Below the pieces are notes generated by a model. It did not search any database. It had not been told where the DNA came from and saw only the letters and a list, made by a program, of their open reading frames with translations. DNA of 29,912 nt. Source: an uncultured Bacilli bacterium. GTDB taxonomy: Bacteria; Bacillota_I; Bacilli_A; RF39; UBA660. Made by a program: the position numbers and the translations under genes. Of this stretch, positions 16,144 to 23,851 are shown piece by piece. Position 1 is the stretch's first letter. Every line of letters starts with the position of its first letter. The stretch lies in NCBI GenBank assembly GCA_944332375.1, contig CALVJU010000015.1, positions 1 through 29,912 on the forward strand, given 5' to 3'.

Positions 16144-17373
16144 TTGGAACAATATCAAAATAATAATCAATTTTCATTTGAAATAACAAAAAAAATACCT
16201 GGAAAGTTAGGAAGAGCTGGTATCATTCACACGCCTCATGGAGATATTTTAACACCCGCCTTTATGACAGTAGGTACCAATGGAGAGGTTCGCTTTGTTT
16301 CTATGGAAGAGTTGAAGAACATCAATGCTCAGGCTATGCTTAGTAATGGATACCATCTCAGAAATCGTTCAAAAGAGATTGCTAAAGCTGGAGGACTTGC
16401 GAAATGGTCTCATTGGAATAGACCAACTCTTACAGATTCTGGTGGATTTCAAGTAATGTCTCTCGGTTCTGGTATTGGTAAAGTTGTCAGCATGGAAAGA
16501 GAAAAAGAAGTAGTTAACGCAGAAGAAAAAGATCGATTAGCACGAGTAACAGAAGATGGTGTATACTTCTATGACCCAATATTAAAGAAAGATGACTTTA
16601 TTGGGCCAGAAGAGTCTATGCGAATTCAATGTGAAATTGGTGCGGATATTCACATGGCATTTGATGAATTAACTTCTCTTGCAGATAGTTATGATTACAA
16701 TGTAGAAGCGTTGGAAAGAACAGAAAGATGGGCAAAAAGAAGTCTTGAAGAGCATCAAAAACACTGTGATGACCTTGGATATCATCAAGCATTATACGGA
16801 GTATTACAGGGAGGAAGATGGGAAGATCTAAGACGTTCTACAGCAAAGAAACTGGCAAAGATGGATTTTGATGGTTATGGCCTTGGAGGAGCATTTTTAA
16901 AAGAAGATTTAGGTGAAATTCTCCGTTGGTGCTGTGAAGAACTTCCCGAAAAAAAGCCAAGACACTTATTAGGTCTTTCTCGACCAGATGATATTTTAAT
17001 TGGAATTACTATGGGGGCTGATACATTTGATTGTGTAGCTCCGACAAGAGAAGCAAGACATGGAAGAATTTATACGAAATTTGGAAATTTAAGATTAGCG
17101 AAATATAAAGATAGTACAGAAGTGTTAGATCCTTCTTGTGATTGTCCTACTTGTAAAAACGGATGGACAAGAGGAGAATTAAGAAGAATGTGGAAGTCAG
17201 AAAACTTAGAAGAACGTCAACAGTACTTTACGCTCTCTTCTATTCATAATTTACGCTTTATTATTCGCTTAATGGAGGAAGCAAGAAAAGCAATCCTAGA
17301 CGGAAATTTCGAAGAATATAAAGAACAATTCTTAAAAGATTATTACCATACTTCACAACAAGAAAATCATTAA
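16144..17373 (+). CDS. tgt: queuine/preQ1 tRNA-guanine transglycosylase
   Basis: Exchanges guanine-34 for preQ1 in the anticodon of His, Asn, Asp and Tyr tRNAs, a step of queuosine synthesis. In the 409-residue form, D98 (TDSGGFQVM) and the nucleophile D296 (FDCVAPTR) are visible, as is the zinc site C332, C334, C337 and H368 (CDCPTC and SSIHN). The start is TTG 16144, with AAGGGATGTG 6 bases before it; an in-frame start at 16084 would lie on the -35 box. It is longer than the usual 370-380, with an N-terminal lead of about 15 residues and an insertion near residues 120-145. It is divergent from the AbiEi-led cluster. Confidence 0.93.
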   Translation: MEQYQNNNQFSFEITKKIPGKLGRAGIIHTPHGDILTPAFMTVGTNGEVRFVSMEELKNINAQAMLSNGYHLRNRSKEIAKAGGLAKWSHWNRPTLTDSGGFQVMSLGSGIGKVVSMEREKEVVNAEEKDRLARVTEDGVYFYDPILKKDDFIGPEESMRIQCEIGADIHMAFDELTSLADSYDYNVEALERTERWAKRSLEEHQKHCDDLGYHQALYGVLQGGRWEDLRRSTAKKLAKMDFDGYGLGGAFLKEDLGEILRWCCEELPEKKPRHLLGLSRPDDILIGITMGADTFDCVAPTREARHGRIYTKFGNLRLAKYKDSTEVLDPSCDCPTCKNGWTRGELRRMWKSENLEERQQYFTLSSIHNLRFIIRLMEEARKAILDGNFEEYKEQFLKDYYHTSQQENH

Positions 17374-17393
17374 GATTATTATTTCAGTATAAT

Positions 17394-17425
17394 AAAAAGC
17401 TCATCGCTATGTTTGTGAGCTTTTT
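17394..17425 (+). terminator. tgt terminator
   Basis: AAAAAGCTCA and TGAGCTTTTT form a 10-bp stem over a 12-base loop, with A and T tracts on either side, 20 bases after the tgt stop. Confidence 0.85.
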
Positions 17426-17442
17426 ATTTGTAAAAACATTTC

Positions 17443-17476
17443 CAAAAAAAATGCCAACCCATAATTTAGGTTGACA
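17443..17476 (-). terminator. rplM-rpsI terminator
   Basis: On the minus strand TGTCAACC and GGTTGGCA pair (one T-G pair) over a 9-base loop, followed by eight T. It closes the rplM-rpsI operon. Confidence 0.85.
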
Positions 17477-17492
17477 CCATTGTCGCATAAGA

Positions 17493-17909
17493 TTAACGTT
17501 TTGAGAATTGTGGAGCACGACGAGCTGCTTTCAATCCTGGTTTCTTTCTTTCTTTTGCTCTAGAATCACGTGTAACAAAACCAGCTCTTTTTAAAATGGT
17601 ACGATAACTTGTTTCGCTACCTTCGTTTGCTTTATCATAATCTAATAAAGCACGAGCAATTCCTAAACGAACAGCACCAGCTTGACCAGTGAATCCTCCA
17701 CCTCTTACTGTCGCTTCAATGTCAAATGTTTCTTCTGTATTTGTAACGGTTAGAGGTTGTTTTAAATCCATAACGTTTGTTTCATAAGGAAAATAAGTTC
17801 TTACATCTACACCATTGATTGTAATATTACCTTTACCAGGTCTTAAAACAACTTGTGCTGTTGAAGATTTTCTTCTTCCTGTTCCAATATATTTCTTTTC
17901 TTGTGCCAT
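17493..17909 (-). CDS. rpsI: 30S ribosomal protein S9
   Basis: Small-subunit protein whose C-terminal tail reaches the P-site tRNA. The sequence shows GTGRRKSSTAQV near the start, the GGGFTGQAGA loop (about 70-79), DSRAKERKKPGLKAARRAPQ, and the invariant end FSKR. It is 138 residues. It is preceded by AGGAGGGT and lies 11 bases after rplM, the conserved L13-S9 pair. Confidence 0.98.
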   Translation of the reverse strand: MAQEKKYIGTGRRKSSTAQVVLRPGKGNITINGVDVRTYFPYETNVMDLKQPLTVTNTEETFDIEATVRGGGFTGQAGAVRLGIARALLDYDKANEGSETSYRTILKRAGFVTRDSRAKERKKPGLKAARRAPQFSKR

Positions 17910-17920
17910 TTAAAACCCTC

Positions 17921-18358
17921 CTATTTCATTTCCTTTAACTCTACTGGTTGTTGTGCTTGATGCGGATGCTCACTTCCAGCATATACAAATAATTTCTTAT
18001 ACATTTGACGTCCTAATCTTCCTTTTGGAAGCATTCCTTTTACTGCTCTTTCAATCATCTCTTCTGGATAATTTTCAATCATTGTACGAGCAGTTCTCTC
18101 TCTTAATCCTCCTGGATATCCACTGTGATTATAATAGATTTTTTTATCTAATTTATTTCCAGTAAGATTTACTTTTGAAGCATTTACCACGATTACATAA
18201 TCTCCACAATCAATGTGTGGTGTGTACGTAGGTTTGTGTTTACCACGTAAAATTGTTGCGACTTTTGCAGCTAAACGACCTAATGTCATATCAGTTGCGT
18301 CAATTACATACCAATTACGAGATACCTCTTCTTTTTTTTGCATGTAAGTATTTTTCAT
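17921..18358 (-). CDS. rplM: 50S ribosomal protein L13
   Basis: Early-assembling large-subunit protein. It shows WYVIDATDMTLGRLA, HIDCGDYVIVVNA, YNHSGYPGG and the ERAVKGMLPKGRLGR stretch of L13. The 145-residue form starting at ATG 18356-18358 is chosen because AAAGGG then lies 7 bases upstream; an ATG two codons earlier would overlap the site. It is the first gene of the rplM-rpsI operon, with a strong promoter and probable autoregulatory leader. In many Bacillota truA and the ECF genes lie just upstream; here an insertion sequence does. Confidence 0.97.
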   Translation of the reverse strand: MKNTYMQKKEEVSRNWYVIDATDMTLGRLAAKVATILRGKHKPTYTPHIDCGDYVIVVNASKVNLTGNKLDKKIYYNHSGYPGGLRERTARTMIENYPEEMIERAVKGMLPKGRLGRQMYKKLFVYAGSEHPHQAQQPVELKEMK

Positions 18359-18433
18359 AAACATTCCCTTTCTAATAATTTTTTAGTCTCATAAGCTGTC
18401 CCACGGCTCATGAATGGGATATAAAATGTACCA
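18359..18433 (-). ncRNA. probable L13 ribosomal leader
   Basis: The region between the predicted transcription start and rplM contains a hairpin (TCCCA / TGGGA around a loop with TTCATGAGCCG) followed by CAGCTTATGAGAC. This position and look fit the L13 autoregulatory leader known in Bacillota, where L13 represses its own operon. The match is from memory of the family, not from an alignment. Confidence 0.5.
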
Positions 18434-18439
18434 ATTAAA

Positions 18440-18468
18440 ATTTTACTAAATAAATATGTAATTGTCAA
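18440..18468 (-). promoter_or_regulatory. rplM promoter
   Basis: A perfect TTGACA (18463-18468) and TAAAAT (18440-18445) with a 17-bp spacer on the minus strand. The insertion element starts 6 bp beyond the -35 box. Confidence 0.8.
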
Positions 18469-18474
18469 GAAAAA

Positions 18475-19700
18475 TAAGGCAATCGCTTAAAAAATAATAA
18501 AGAAATAGTGTATAATTAAATCAAGGTAGAAAGAGGATTTAATTATGAACTTATTTGAAAGATTTGAAGTGTTAGAAGATCCAAGAGATACAAGAGGAAA
18601 AAAATATAAATTAATAGACATATTAATCATGACAATATATGGGTTATTATGTGGTTTGAAAGACTATACCAATATTGCTGATTTTATGAAATTAAAAGAA
18701 GATTACTTTACAAAATTATTAGGATTGGAAAATGGAACACCTTCACATGATTGCCTTTCAGATGTTTTTGGTGCAATTGATTCAAAAAAGTTTATGGAAA
18801 TATTTATAGAATGGACAAAAGAAATTGTTAAAAATAAAACTGGTAAACACATTAGTATAGATGGTAAGGCAATAAAGAGTGCAACAGATAAAATAAATAA
18901 TGGTAATATTCCATACATTGTTTCAGCTTTTATTGGTGAAATTGGCTTATCTATAGGCCAAGTGAAAGTGGAAGATAAAACAAATGAAATTACTGCAATA
19001 CCAGATTTATTAGATCTTTTGGAATTAAAAGGAAGTATTATAACTATTGATGCCATAGGAACGCAAGAAACTATTATAAACAAAATTATTGAAAAGAAAG
19101 CGCATTATGTCTTAAAAGTAAAGGATAATCAAAGAGAATTGAAAAAACAAATTAAAAATCATTTTGATAGTTATAATAATCTTTATGGAAATAAAGAAAT
19201 TATACATCAAAAGAGTATAGAAAAAAATCATGGTAGAATTGAAGAAAGAGAATATTTTTTAACCTATAATGTATCTTCCATAAAAGATAAAAAGAAATGG
19301 GAAAGCGTAAAAGCGATTGCTTATGTAAAAGTAAGTAGGACGGAAAAGGACGAAACAACTATTACCAAACATTATTATATTATTGATCATAAAATTGATA
19401 TCAAAACACTCATTGAAAGTATTAGAGATCACTGGAGTATTGAATGTGGTCTTCATTGGAGATTAGATGTTATTTTTGATGAAGATCATTCTAGAAATAG
19501 AGTAAATAATTCTATTAACAATTTATCAATAATCAGGAAAATAGTCTTTAATTTAGCTTCATTAGATAACTCTTTTGGTAAGGTCCCACTACAGCGCAAA
19601 TTAACTAGGTACATGTTAGATTTCAGTCATATAGAAAAACTGATATTTGAAGTAATTCCAAGTATCAGTTAATTTTATTATTTTTTAAGCGATTGCCTTA
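18475..19700 (+). mobile_element. ISAs1-family insertion sequence, intact
   Basis: A 1226-bp element bounded by perfect 27-bp inverted repeats (18475-18501 and 19674-19700; outer ends TAAGGCAATCGC) with one complete transposase gene. Size and transposase fit the ISAs1 family. The flanks, TCAAGAAAAA on the left and CCCCTGCTAA on the right, do not match, so there is no 8-10 bp target duplication. The left flank is the rplM promoter and the right flank is the interior of a tRNA-Ser gene. Confidence 0.93.
18545..19672 (+). CDS. ISAs1-family DDE transposase
   Basis: A complete 375-residue transposase. It has the N-terminal ISAs1 domain (FERFEVLEDPRDTRGKKYKL) and a DDE catalytic core with D106 (SIDGKA), D169 (ITIDAIGTQ) and E300 (HWSIECGLHWRLDV), followed by DEDHSR. 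The start is ATG with AGAGGAT upstream; TATAAT lies at 18511-18516 near the left inverted repeat. There are no frameshifts or stops, so it is probably active. It is even richer in Lys, Ile and Asn codons of A/T type than the neighbouring host genes. Confidence 0.95.
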   Translation: MNLFERFEVLEDPRDTRGKKYKLIDILIMTIYGLLCGLKDYTNIADFMKLKEDYFTKLLGLENGTPSHDCLSDVFGAIDSKKFMEIFIEWTKEIVKNKTGKHISIDGKAIKSATDKINNGNIPYIVSAFIGEIGLSIGQVKVEDKTNEITAIPDLLDLLELKGSIITIDAIGTQETIINKIIEKKAHYVLKVKDNQRELKKQIKNHFDSYNNLYGNKEIIHQKSIEKNHGRIEEREYFLTYNVSSIKDKKKWESVKAIAYVKVSRTEKDETTITKHYYIIDHKIDIKTLIESIRDHWSIECGLHWRLDVIFDEDHSRNRVNNSINNLSIIRKIVFNLASLDNSFGKVPLQRKLTRYMLDFSHIEKLIFEVIPSIS

Positions 19701-19762
19701 CCCCTGCTAAGGGTGTAGGTCGGGCAACTGGCGCGGAGGTTCAAATCCTCTCTACTCCGCCA
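19701..19762 (+). pseudogene. 3' part of a tRNA-Ser(GCU) gene
   Basis: The sequence starts in the anticodon stem: CCC, anticodon loop CTGCTAA with GCT, GGGTG, a long variable arm (GTCGG GCAA CTGGC, as in serine tRNAs), T arm GGAGG-TTCAAAT-CCTCT, acceptor strand CTACTCC, G73 and encoded CCA. The acceptor 5' strand, D arm and first bases of the anticodon stem are missing; the IS inverted repeat ends exactly where they should be. No matching 5' part (expected GGAGTAG-like start) is seen on the other side of the IS or elsewhere in the window. Confidence 0.9.
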
Positions 19763-19771
19763 TATAAAATC

Positions 19772-19800
19772 AAAACACTTTATAGTGTTTTTTTTCTTTT
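19772..19800 (+). terminator. terminator of the tRNA-Ser remnant
   Basis: AAAACACT and AGTGTTTT form an 8-bp stem over a 4-base loop, followed by a long T run, 10 bases after the CCA. Confidence 0.8.
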
Positions 19801-19828
19801 TGTGCTATTATATAAACGAGGTGGTATG

Positions 19829-21139
19829 ATGAAAAAAGAAATTACGATGAAAGAATTAGAACACTTTCAAAAAAAATATCATGAAGACCCTACGAACAAG
19901 TTAATCGAAAATGCCATTACGAGATCTGGGATTGACGATGTTTGCTTCAATAGGGAAACTTTGATCGAAAATCAAAACGTATTCAACGTAGAAACAGAAC
20001 TAGGAAGTGTTCAAAACCAAAAGAATAGTGGTCGGTGTTGGTGTTTTGCTGGAACGAATATGATTCGTGGAAACATTGCGAAAAATATGAATATCGAAGT
20101 AAAAGATCTTGCCCTATCTAACGTTTATCTTACGTTCTATGATCGATTAGAAAAATTTAATAATGCCTATGAAAATCTATTTACAGTAGAAAATTTAGAC
20201 TACGATTATCTATTACAAGAATATTATCTCATGTGTAGTGAAGGTGGATGGTATGAATCCTTTTCTAACCTTGTTACAAAATATGGAATTCTACCAGCTT
20301 CCTACATGCCAGAATCACATGATAGTATCGCTTCTAATCGACTCAATAACATCTTACAAGAAAAACTAAAATACGATGCAAATACTATTATCGAACTTCG
20401 AGCTAAGAACACACCGATAGAAAAATTACGGAAAGAAAAAGAAAGAATGTTGTCGGAAGTCTATGAAATTCTATGTAAAGTATTAGGAGAACCAACAAAA
20501 GAGTTCACATTAGAATATCAAGATAAAGATAAAAAGAAGATTAGAATTGAACATATGACCCCAATGAAATTCAAAAAACAATATTTAACGATCGATCCCA
20601 ACGACTTTGTGTTATTAAAGAGTATCGACCATTATAAGAAAAATTACTATCAAAAATACCAGGACGAACGAGCTTACGGTGCAACAATGAAAAATTTCGA
20701 ATATATCAATGTTCCACTGGAAGAATTAGAAAAAGCTGCAATTAAGCAATTAAAAGATAATATTCCAGTATGGTTTGCATGTCCTACGAATAAAATGTGG
20801 AACCGTAAGGAATGGATCTTAGACATGAGAAATTATAATTACTTTGATACACTTGGAATGAAAAAGATGGATCGTAAAACATCATATAATTTTCATGATA
20901 TACCATCGAGTCATGCGATGTCATTTGTCGGAGTTCATTTAATCGATCGTAAACCAGTACGTTGGAAAGTAGAAAACTCTTGGGGAAATGAAAAAGATAC
21001 AAAACAGTATCTTATTATGAATCAAAACTATTTCGAAGAACGTGTCACGGCGATTGCCGTTCATAAAAAATATTTATCTGCAAAAGTAAAAAAATGTTTG
21101 GATCAAACACCAATTATTATCAATATTCACGAACTATAA
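19829..21139 (+). CDS. pepC: aminopeptidase C (bleomycin hydrolase family)
   Basis: A cytoplasmic papain-like (C1B) cysteine aminopeptidase that finishes peptide degradation. The catalytic residues are in QKNSGRCWCFAG (C70), SSHAMSFVGVH (His, about 358) and VENSWG (Asn, about 379). The 436 residues match PepC/bleomycin hydrolase. Two ATGs (19826 and 19829) are adjacent; GAGGTGG at 19818-19824 suits the second better. An in-frame GTG at 19802 lies before the ribosome binding site and is rejected. TATTATATAA just upstream may be a -10 region. The gene faces recA across a shared terminator. Confidence 0.93.
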   Translation: MKKEITMKELEHFQKKYHEDPTNKLIENAITRSGIDDVCFNRETLIENQNVFNVETELGSVQNQKNSGRCWCFAGTNMIRGNIAKNMNIEVKDLALSNVYLTFYDRLEKFNNAYENLFTVENLDYDYLLQEYYLMCSEGGWYESFSNLVTKYGILPASYMPESHDSIASNRLNNILQEKLKYDANTIIELRAKNTPIEKLRKEKERMLSEVYEILCKVLGEPTKEFTLEYQDKDKKKIRIEHMTPMKFKKQYLTIDPNDFVLLKSIDHYKKNYYQKYQDERAYGATMKNFEYINVPLEELEKAAIKQLKDNIPVWFACPTNKMWNRKEWILDMRNYNYFDTLGMKKMDRKTSYNFHDIPSSHAMSFVGVHLIDRKPVRWKVENSWGNEKDTKQYLIMNQNYFEERVTAIAVHKKYLSAKVKKCLDQTPIIINIHEL

Positions 21140-21175
21140 AAAAGGAAGAAGTTTTATTTTGCTTCTTCCTTTTTT
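21138..21175. terminator. bidirectional pepC/recA terminator
   Basis: AAAAAAGGAAGAAG and CTTCTTCCTTTTTT form a perfect 14-bp stem over a 10-base loop. The recA stop codon lies in the loop. Confidence 0.9.
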
Positions 21176-22188
21176 GTTGCTTTTTTATTCTTATTAACAC
21201 TAATATCATAATGTTCACGTACTTGTTCTTCTAACTCTTCTTTTAAAGCCTTGTTCGTACGTAATAACTCTTTGACATTTTCTTTTCCCTGTCCAAGTTT
21301 TTCACCATGATATGCATACCAAGCTCCACTCTTCTCAATAATATGAGCATCACTTGCTAAATCGACAATTTCACCTTCGACAGAGACACCCTCTCCATAC
21401 ATGATATCTACTGTCGCACTCTTAAATGGAGGTGCCATCTTATTCTTGACAACTTTAATATTTGTTTTGTTTCCGATAATGTTGGTTCCGTTTTTAATCT
21501 GTTCAGAGCGTCTAATTTCAAGACGTACAGAAGCATAGAATTTCAAAGCTCTTCCTCCAGGTGTCGTCTCAGGATTTCCAAACATAACCCCCACTTTTTC
21601 ACGTAATTGGTTGATGAAAATTGCAATTGTATTTGTCTTGCTAATGACTCCGGATAATTTACGAAGTGCCTGACTCATAAGTCTTGCTTGTAATCCAACG
21701 TGACTATCTCCCATTTCACCTTCGATTTCAGCTTGTGGAACCAATGCTGCAACGGAATCGATAACAACGATACTAATTGCACCACTACGTACCAACGCTT
21801 CGCAAATTTCTAGTGCTTGTTCTCCATTATCGGGTTGAGACAATAATAGTTCGTCGATATTAACTCCCAATTTTGCTGCATATTGAGGATCTAATGAATG
21901 CTCTGCATCGATAAATGCAACTCTTCCTCCAGCTTTTTGTGCTTCTGCAATCGCATGTAATGCAAACGTCGTTTTACCACTTGACTCCGGTCCGTATATT
22001 TCGATAATACGACCTTTTGGATATCCTCCAATTCCTAGTGCGATGTCTAATGAAAGAGAACCACTTGGAATGACATCGATTTCACGATGTTCATTTGCTC
22101 CTAACTTCATTACAGCCCCTTTTCCGAACTGTTTTTCCATGTCTGCTAAAACTTGATCTAATGTTTTATCCGCAGTTGCCTTTGCCAT
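21154..22188 (-). CDS. recA: recombinase RecA
   Basis: ATP-dependent strand-exchange protein and SOS co-protease. It has Walker A GPESSGKT (66-73), the following FIDAEHSLDP, Walker B VVIDSVAAL, the L2 loop FINQLREKVGVMFGNPETTPGG, and a Lys/Glu-rich tail. It is 344 residues. The start is ATG with AGAGGAGG upstream. A LexA box and strong promoter precede it, so it is SOS controlled and transcribed separately from pgsA. Confidence 0.98.
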   Translation of the reverse strand: MAKATADKTLDQVLADMEKQFGKGAVMKLGANEHREIDVIPSGSLSLDIALGIGGYPKGRIIEIYGPESSGKTTFALHAIAEAQKAGGRVAFIDAEHSLDPQYAAKLGVNIDELLLSQPDNGEQALEICEALVRSGAISIVVIDSVAALVPQAEIEGEMGDSHVGLQARLMSQALRKLSGVISKTNTIAIFINQLREKVGVMFGNPETTPGGRALKFYASVRLEIRRSEQIKNGTNIIGNKTNIKVVKNKMAPPFKSATVDIMYGEGVSVEGEIVDLASDAHIIEKSGAWYAYHGEKLGQGKENVKELLRTNKALKEELEEQVREHYDISVNKNKKATKKEEAK

Positions 22189-22235
22189 AAATTCCTCCTC
22201 TATCTATGTTGGTTTTATTTAACTCTTACATACTC

Positions 22236-22263
22236 ATTTTATCACATAGAAATAATTTGTCAA
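22236..22263 (-). promoter_or_regulatory. recA promoter
   Basis: Minus-strand TTGACA (22258-22263) and TAAAAT (22236-22241) with a 16-bp spacer, about 50 bases before recA. Confidence 0.75.
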
Positions 22264-22272
22264 TAGTTTTTG

Positions 22273-22286
22273 CGAACAATTGTTTG
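22273..22286. promoter_or_regulatory. LexA (SOS) box of recA
   Basis: CGAACAATTGTTTG matches the Gram-positive LexA/DinR consensus CGAAC-N4-GTTCG with one mismatch. It lies 9 bp upstream of the recA -35 box. Confidence 0.8.
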
Positions 22287-22312
22287 CCAAAATATGTATT
22301 CCTAAATCAGCA

Positions 22313-22350
22313 GATAAAAAAAGAAGTATATACAATTTGATATACTCTTC
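22313..22350 (-). terminator. terminator after pgsA
   Basis: On the minus strand GAAG-A-GTATAT and ATATACTTC form a hairpin with one bulge, followed by TTTTTTT, adjoining the pgsA stop codon. Confidence 0.75.
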
Positions 22351-22967
22351 TACTTTGTTTTTGCAGATGCACTTTGATCTTCAAAAATATATTTTTTATT
22401 CATAGTGTAATACTGTACACCAGACACGATCGAAAGTACTGCTGCGATAATTAATAAGAAATCTGATACCTTTAAATTCCATAATTCAAATGGCAAGTTA
22501 TAGAATAAAGTGAGTGTAATTCCAACCATTAAACACGCTGTTTTTAACTTTCCAGACATGATCGCTGCAACTGCCTCACCTTTATTTCCGGCAACCATTT
22601 TAATCGCATTGACAATGCTATCTCGCACGATAACTACAACTGTAATAATTGGGTGGATAAATCCTGTTGCACATAGAATAATCAATACAGAGTTTACGAG
22701 GACTTTATCTGCGATCGCATCGATCATCTTTCCAAAATCCGTCACTAAATTATATTTACGTGCAATGTGTCCATCTAAAAAGTCAGTTAAAGATGCAATG
22801 ATAAATATAAATCCAGCAATCGGATAACGAATATCTACGACGATTGCCTCATTTACAAATAATTTAGGTAATTCAATTCCCGCTGCGTCAAACGGAAATA
22901 ATAAGATGGCAATAATCAAAAATGCCATAAAAATTCTTAACATCGTTAATTTATTTGGTAAATTCAT
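22350..22967 (-). CDS. pgsA: CDP-diacylglycerol-glycerol-3-P 3-phosphatidyltransferase
   Basis: Membrane enzyme making phosphatidylglycerol phosphate from CDP-diacylglycerol and glycerol 3-phosphate. The CDP-alcohol phosphotransferase motif is complete: D62, D65-G66, A69-R70, G79, D83 and D87 (TDFLDGHIAR ... GKMIDAIAD). It is 205 residues with about six membrane segments. AGGAGGAATTT precedes the ATG. It lies 9 bases after the rodZ-like gene, the conserved rodZ-pgsA order that leads to recA in Bacilli. Confidence 0.94.
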   Translation of the reverse strand: MNLPNKLTMLRIFMAFLIIAILLFPFDAAGIELPKLFVNEAIVVDIRYPIAGFIFIIASLTDFLDGHIARKYNLVTDFGKMIDAIADKVLVNSVLIILCATGFIHPIITVVVIVRDSIVNAIKMVAGNKGEAVAAIMSGKLKTACLMVGITLTLFYNLPFELWNLKVSDFLLIIAAVLSIVSGVQYYTMNKKYIFEDQSASAKTK

Positions 22968-22976
22968 AAATTCCTC

Positions 22977-23465
22977 CTAGCGAATGACCTGATCATTCAT
23001 TACGACTACATCATCTGTAAAATCATCACGTTCCATATTGGAAATAATAAAATATCCAATCAATAAAACAAGTAATCCAATTCCCACGTAGATCACAATT
23101 GGGGGAATAAAAAAACTTCTCTTTCTCTCTATCGTATAAGGTGATGCGATATGCTTCGGTTCTTCTTTCCTCTTTCCAAGTGCATTTTTCTTAGCCTTTT
23201 TAATATCTTCAATCGATATCTTCGATGTATAGTCAAAAAGATATTCATTGAATTCATCGACCATATCTTCATAGTCGAGACCAAGATACTTAGAATAATC
23301 ACGAATGAAATATTTTAAATAAAAAACATCCTTAAACGCTTCCATATTTCCCGCTTCGATATTTTCTATCTGCGAAGGTCTCATCTTTAAATCTTCCGCA
23401 GCTTCCTCAATCGAAATTCCGATACTCTCACGTGTTTCCTTTAATCTCTCACCGATTTCTTTCAA
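22977..23465 (-). CDS. RodZ-like HTH membrane protein
   Basis: A 162-residue protein with a Cro/cI-type helix-turn-helix of the RodZ family (about 1-65: GERLKETRESIGISIEEAAEDL, YFIRDYSKYLGL), a basic juxtamembrane linker (RKRSFF), one membrane helix (about 119-141) and only 20 outer residues. RodZ tethers MreB and helps set cell shape; here the outer domain of full RodZ is missing. The longest frame would start at 23567 inside rnpB, so it is rejected. TTG 23463-23465 has AGTGGGTG 5 bases before it; GTG 23475-23477 is the alternative. It starts about 30 bases after the rnpB 3' end. Confidence 0.82.
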   Translation of the reverse strand: MKEIGERLKETRESIGISIEEAAEDLKMRPSQIENIEAGNMEAFKDVFYLKYFIRDYSKYLGLDYEDMVDEFNEYLFDYTSKISIEDIKKAKKNALGKRKEEPKHIASPYTIERKRSFFIPPIVIYVGIGLLVLLIGYFIISNMERDDFTDDVVVMNDQVIR

Positions 23466-23494
23466 GTTAACACCCACTTTCGTATTGACAAAAA

Positions 23495-23850
23495 AATAAT
23501 ATTTTATAAGCCATGTTCTGTTCCTCCGAAGAGGTGACAAACATTTATCTATCGTTTCCGATCCCAAGGTCCGTTCGTTTCCAAACCTTTAGGTTCCCCT
23601 ACCAAAATTTGGGTTTCTCGCTCGTGGGGTTTACCGCGTTCCACACCACCTGTTTCCAAGTGGTATCGTCACTATGGCACTTTATGACTAATACAACCAT
23701 AACCGAGGTCTTAGGTTGCCTCGTCGCCGTTAGATTTCTCTACTACAGGTTATTTTTTCCCTGTACACGGGCACTACAATCATCACAGATTGTGCGAGCA
23801 TGGACTTTCCTCTACATTGCAAAGAATGCAGCGTTTGTCAAAATATTATT
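23495..23850 (-). ncRNA. rnpB: RNase P RNA, class B
   Basis: The catalytic RNA that matures tRNA 5' ends. On the minus strand it has GAGGAAAGTCCATGCTCGCA near the 5' end, AAAGTGCCATAGTGACGA, GTGGAACGCGGTAAACCCC, GAGCGAGAAACCCAAATTTT, GGTAGGGGAACC and the 3' AACATGGCTTA. These blocks and their order match the Bacillus-type (class B) RNA. The ends are set by the P1 helix: AATAATATTTT (5', to 23850) pairs fully with AAAATATTATT (3', from 23495). T residues follow the 3' end. It lies between gpsB and the rodZ-like gene, with 1 base between the gpsB stop codon and the 5' end. Confidence 0.96.
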
Positions 23851-23851
23851 C

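Noticed and set aside
19701..19762. Attachment site of an integrated element at a tRNA 3' end
   Set aside because: There is no integrase, no second copy of the tRNA end and no cargo; the IS inverted repeat explains the break.
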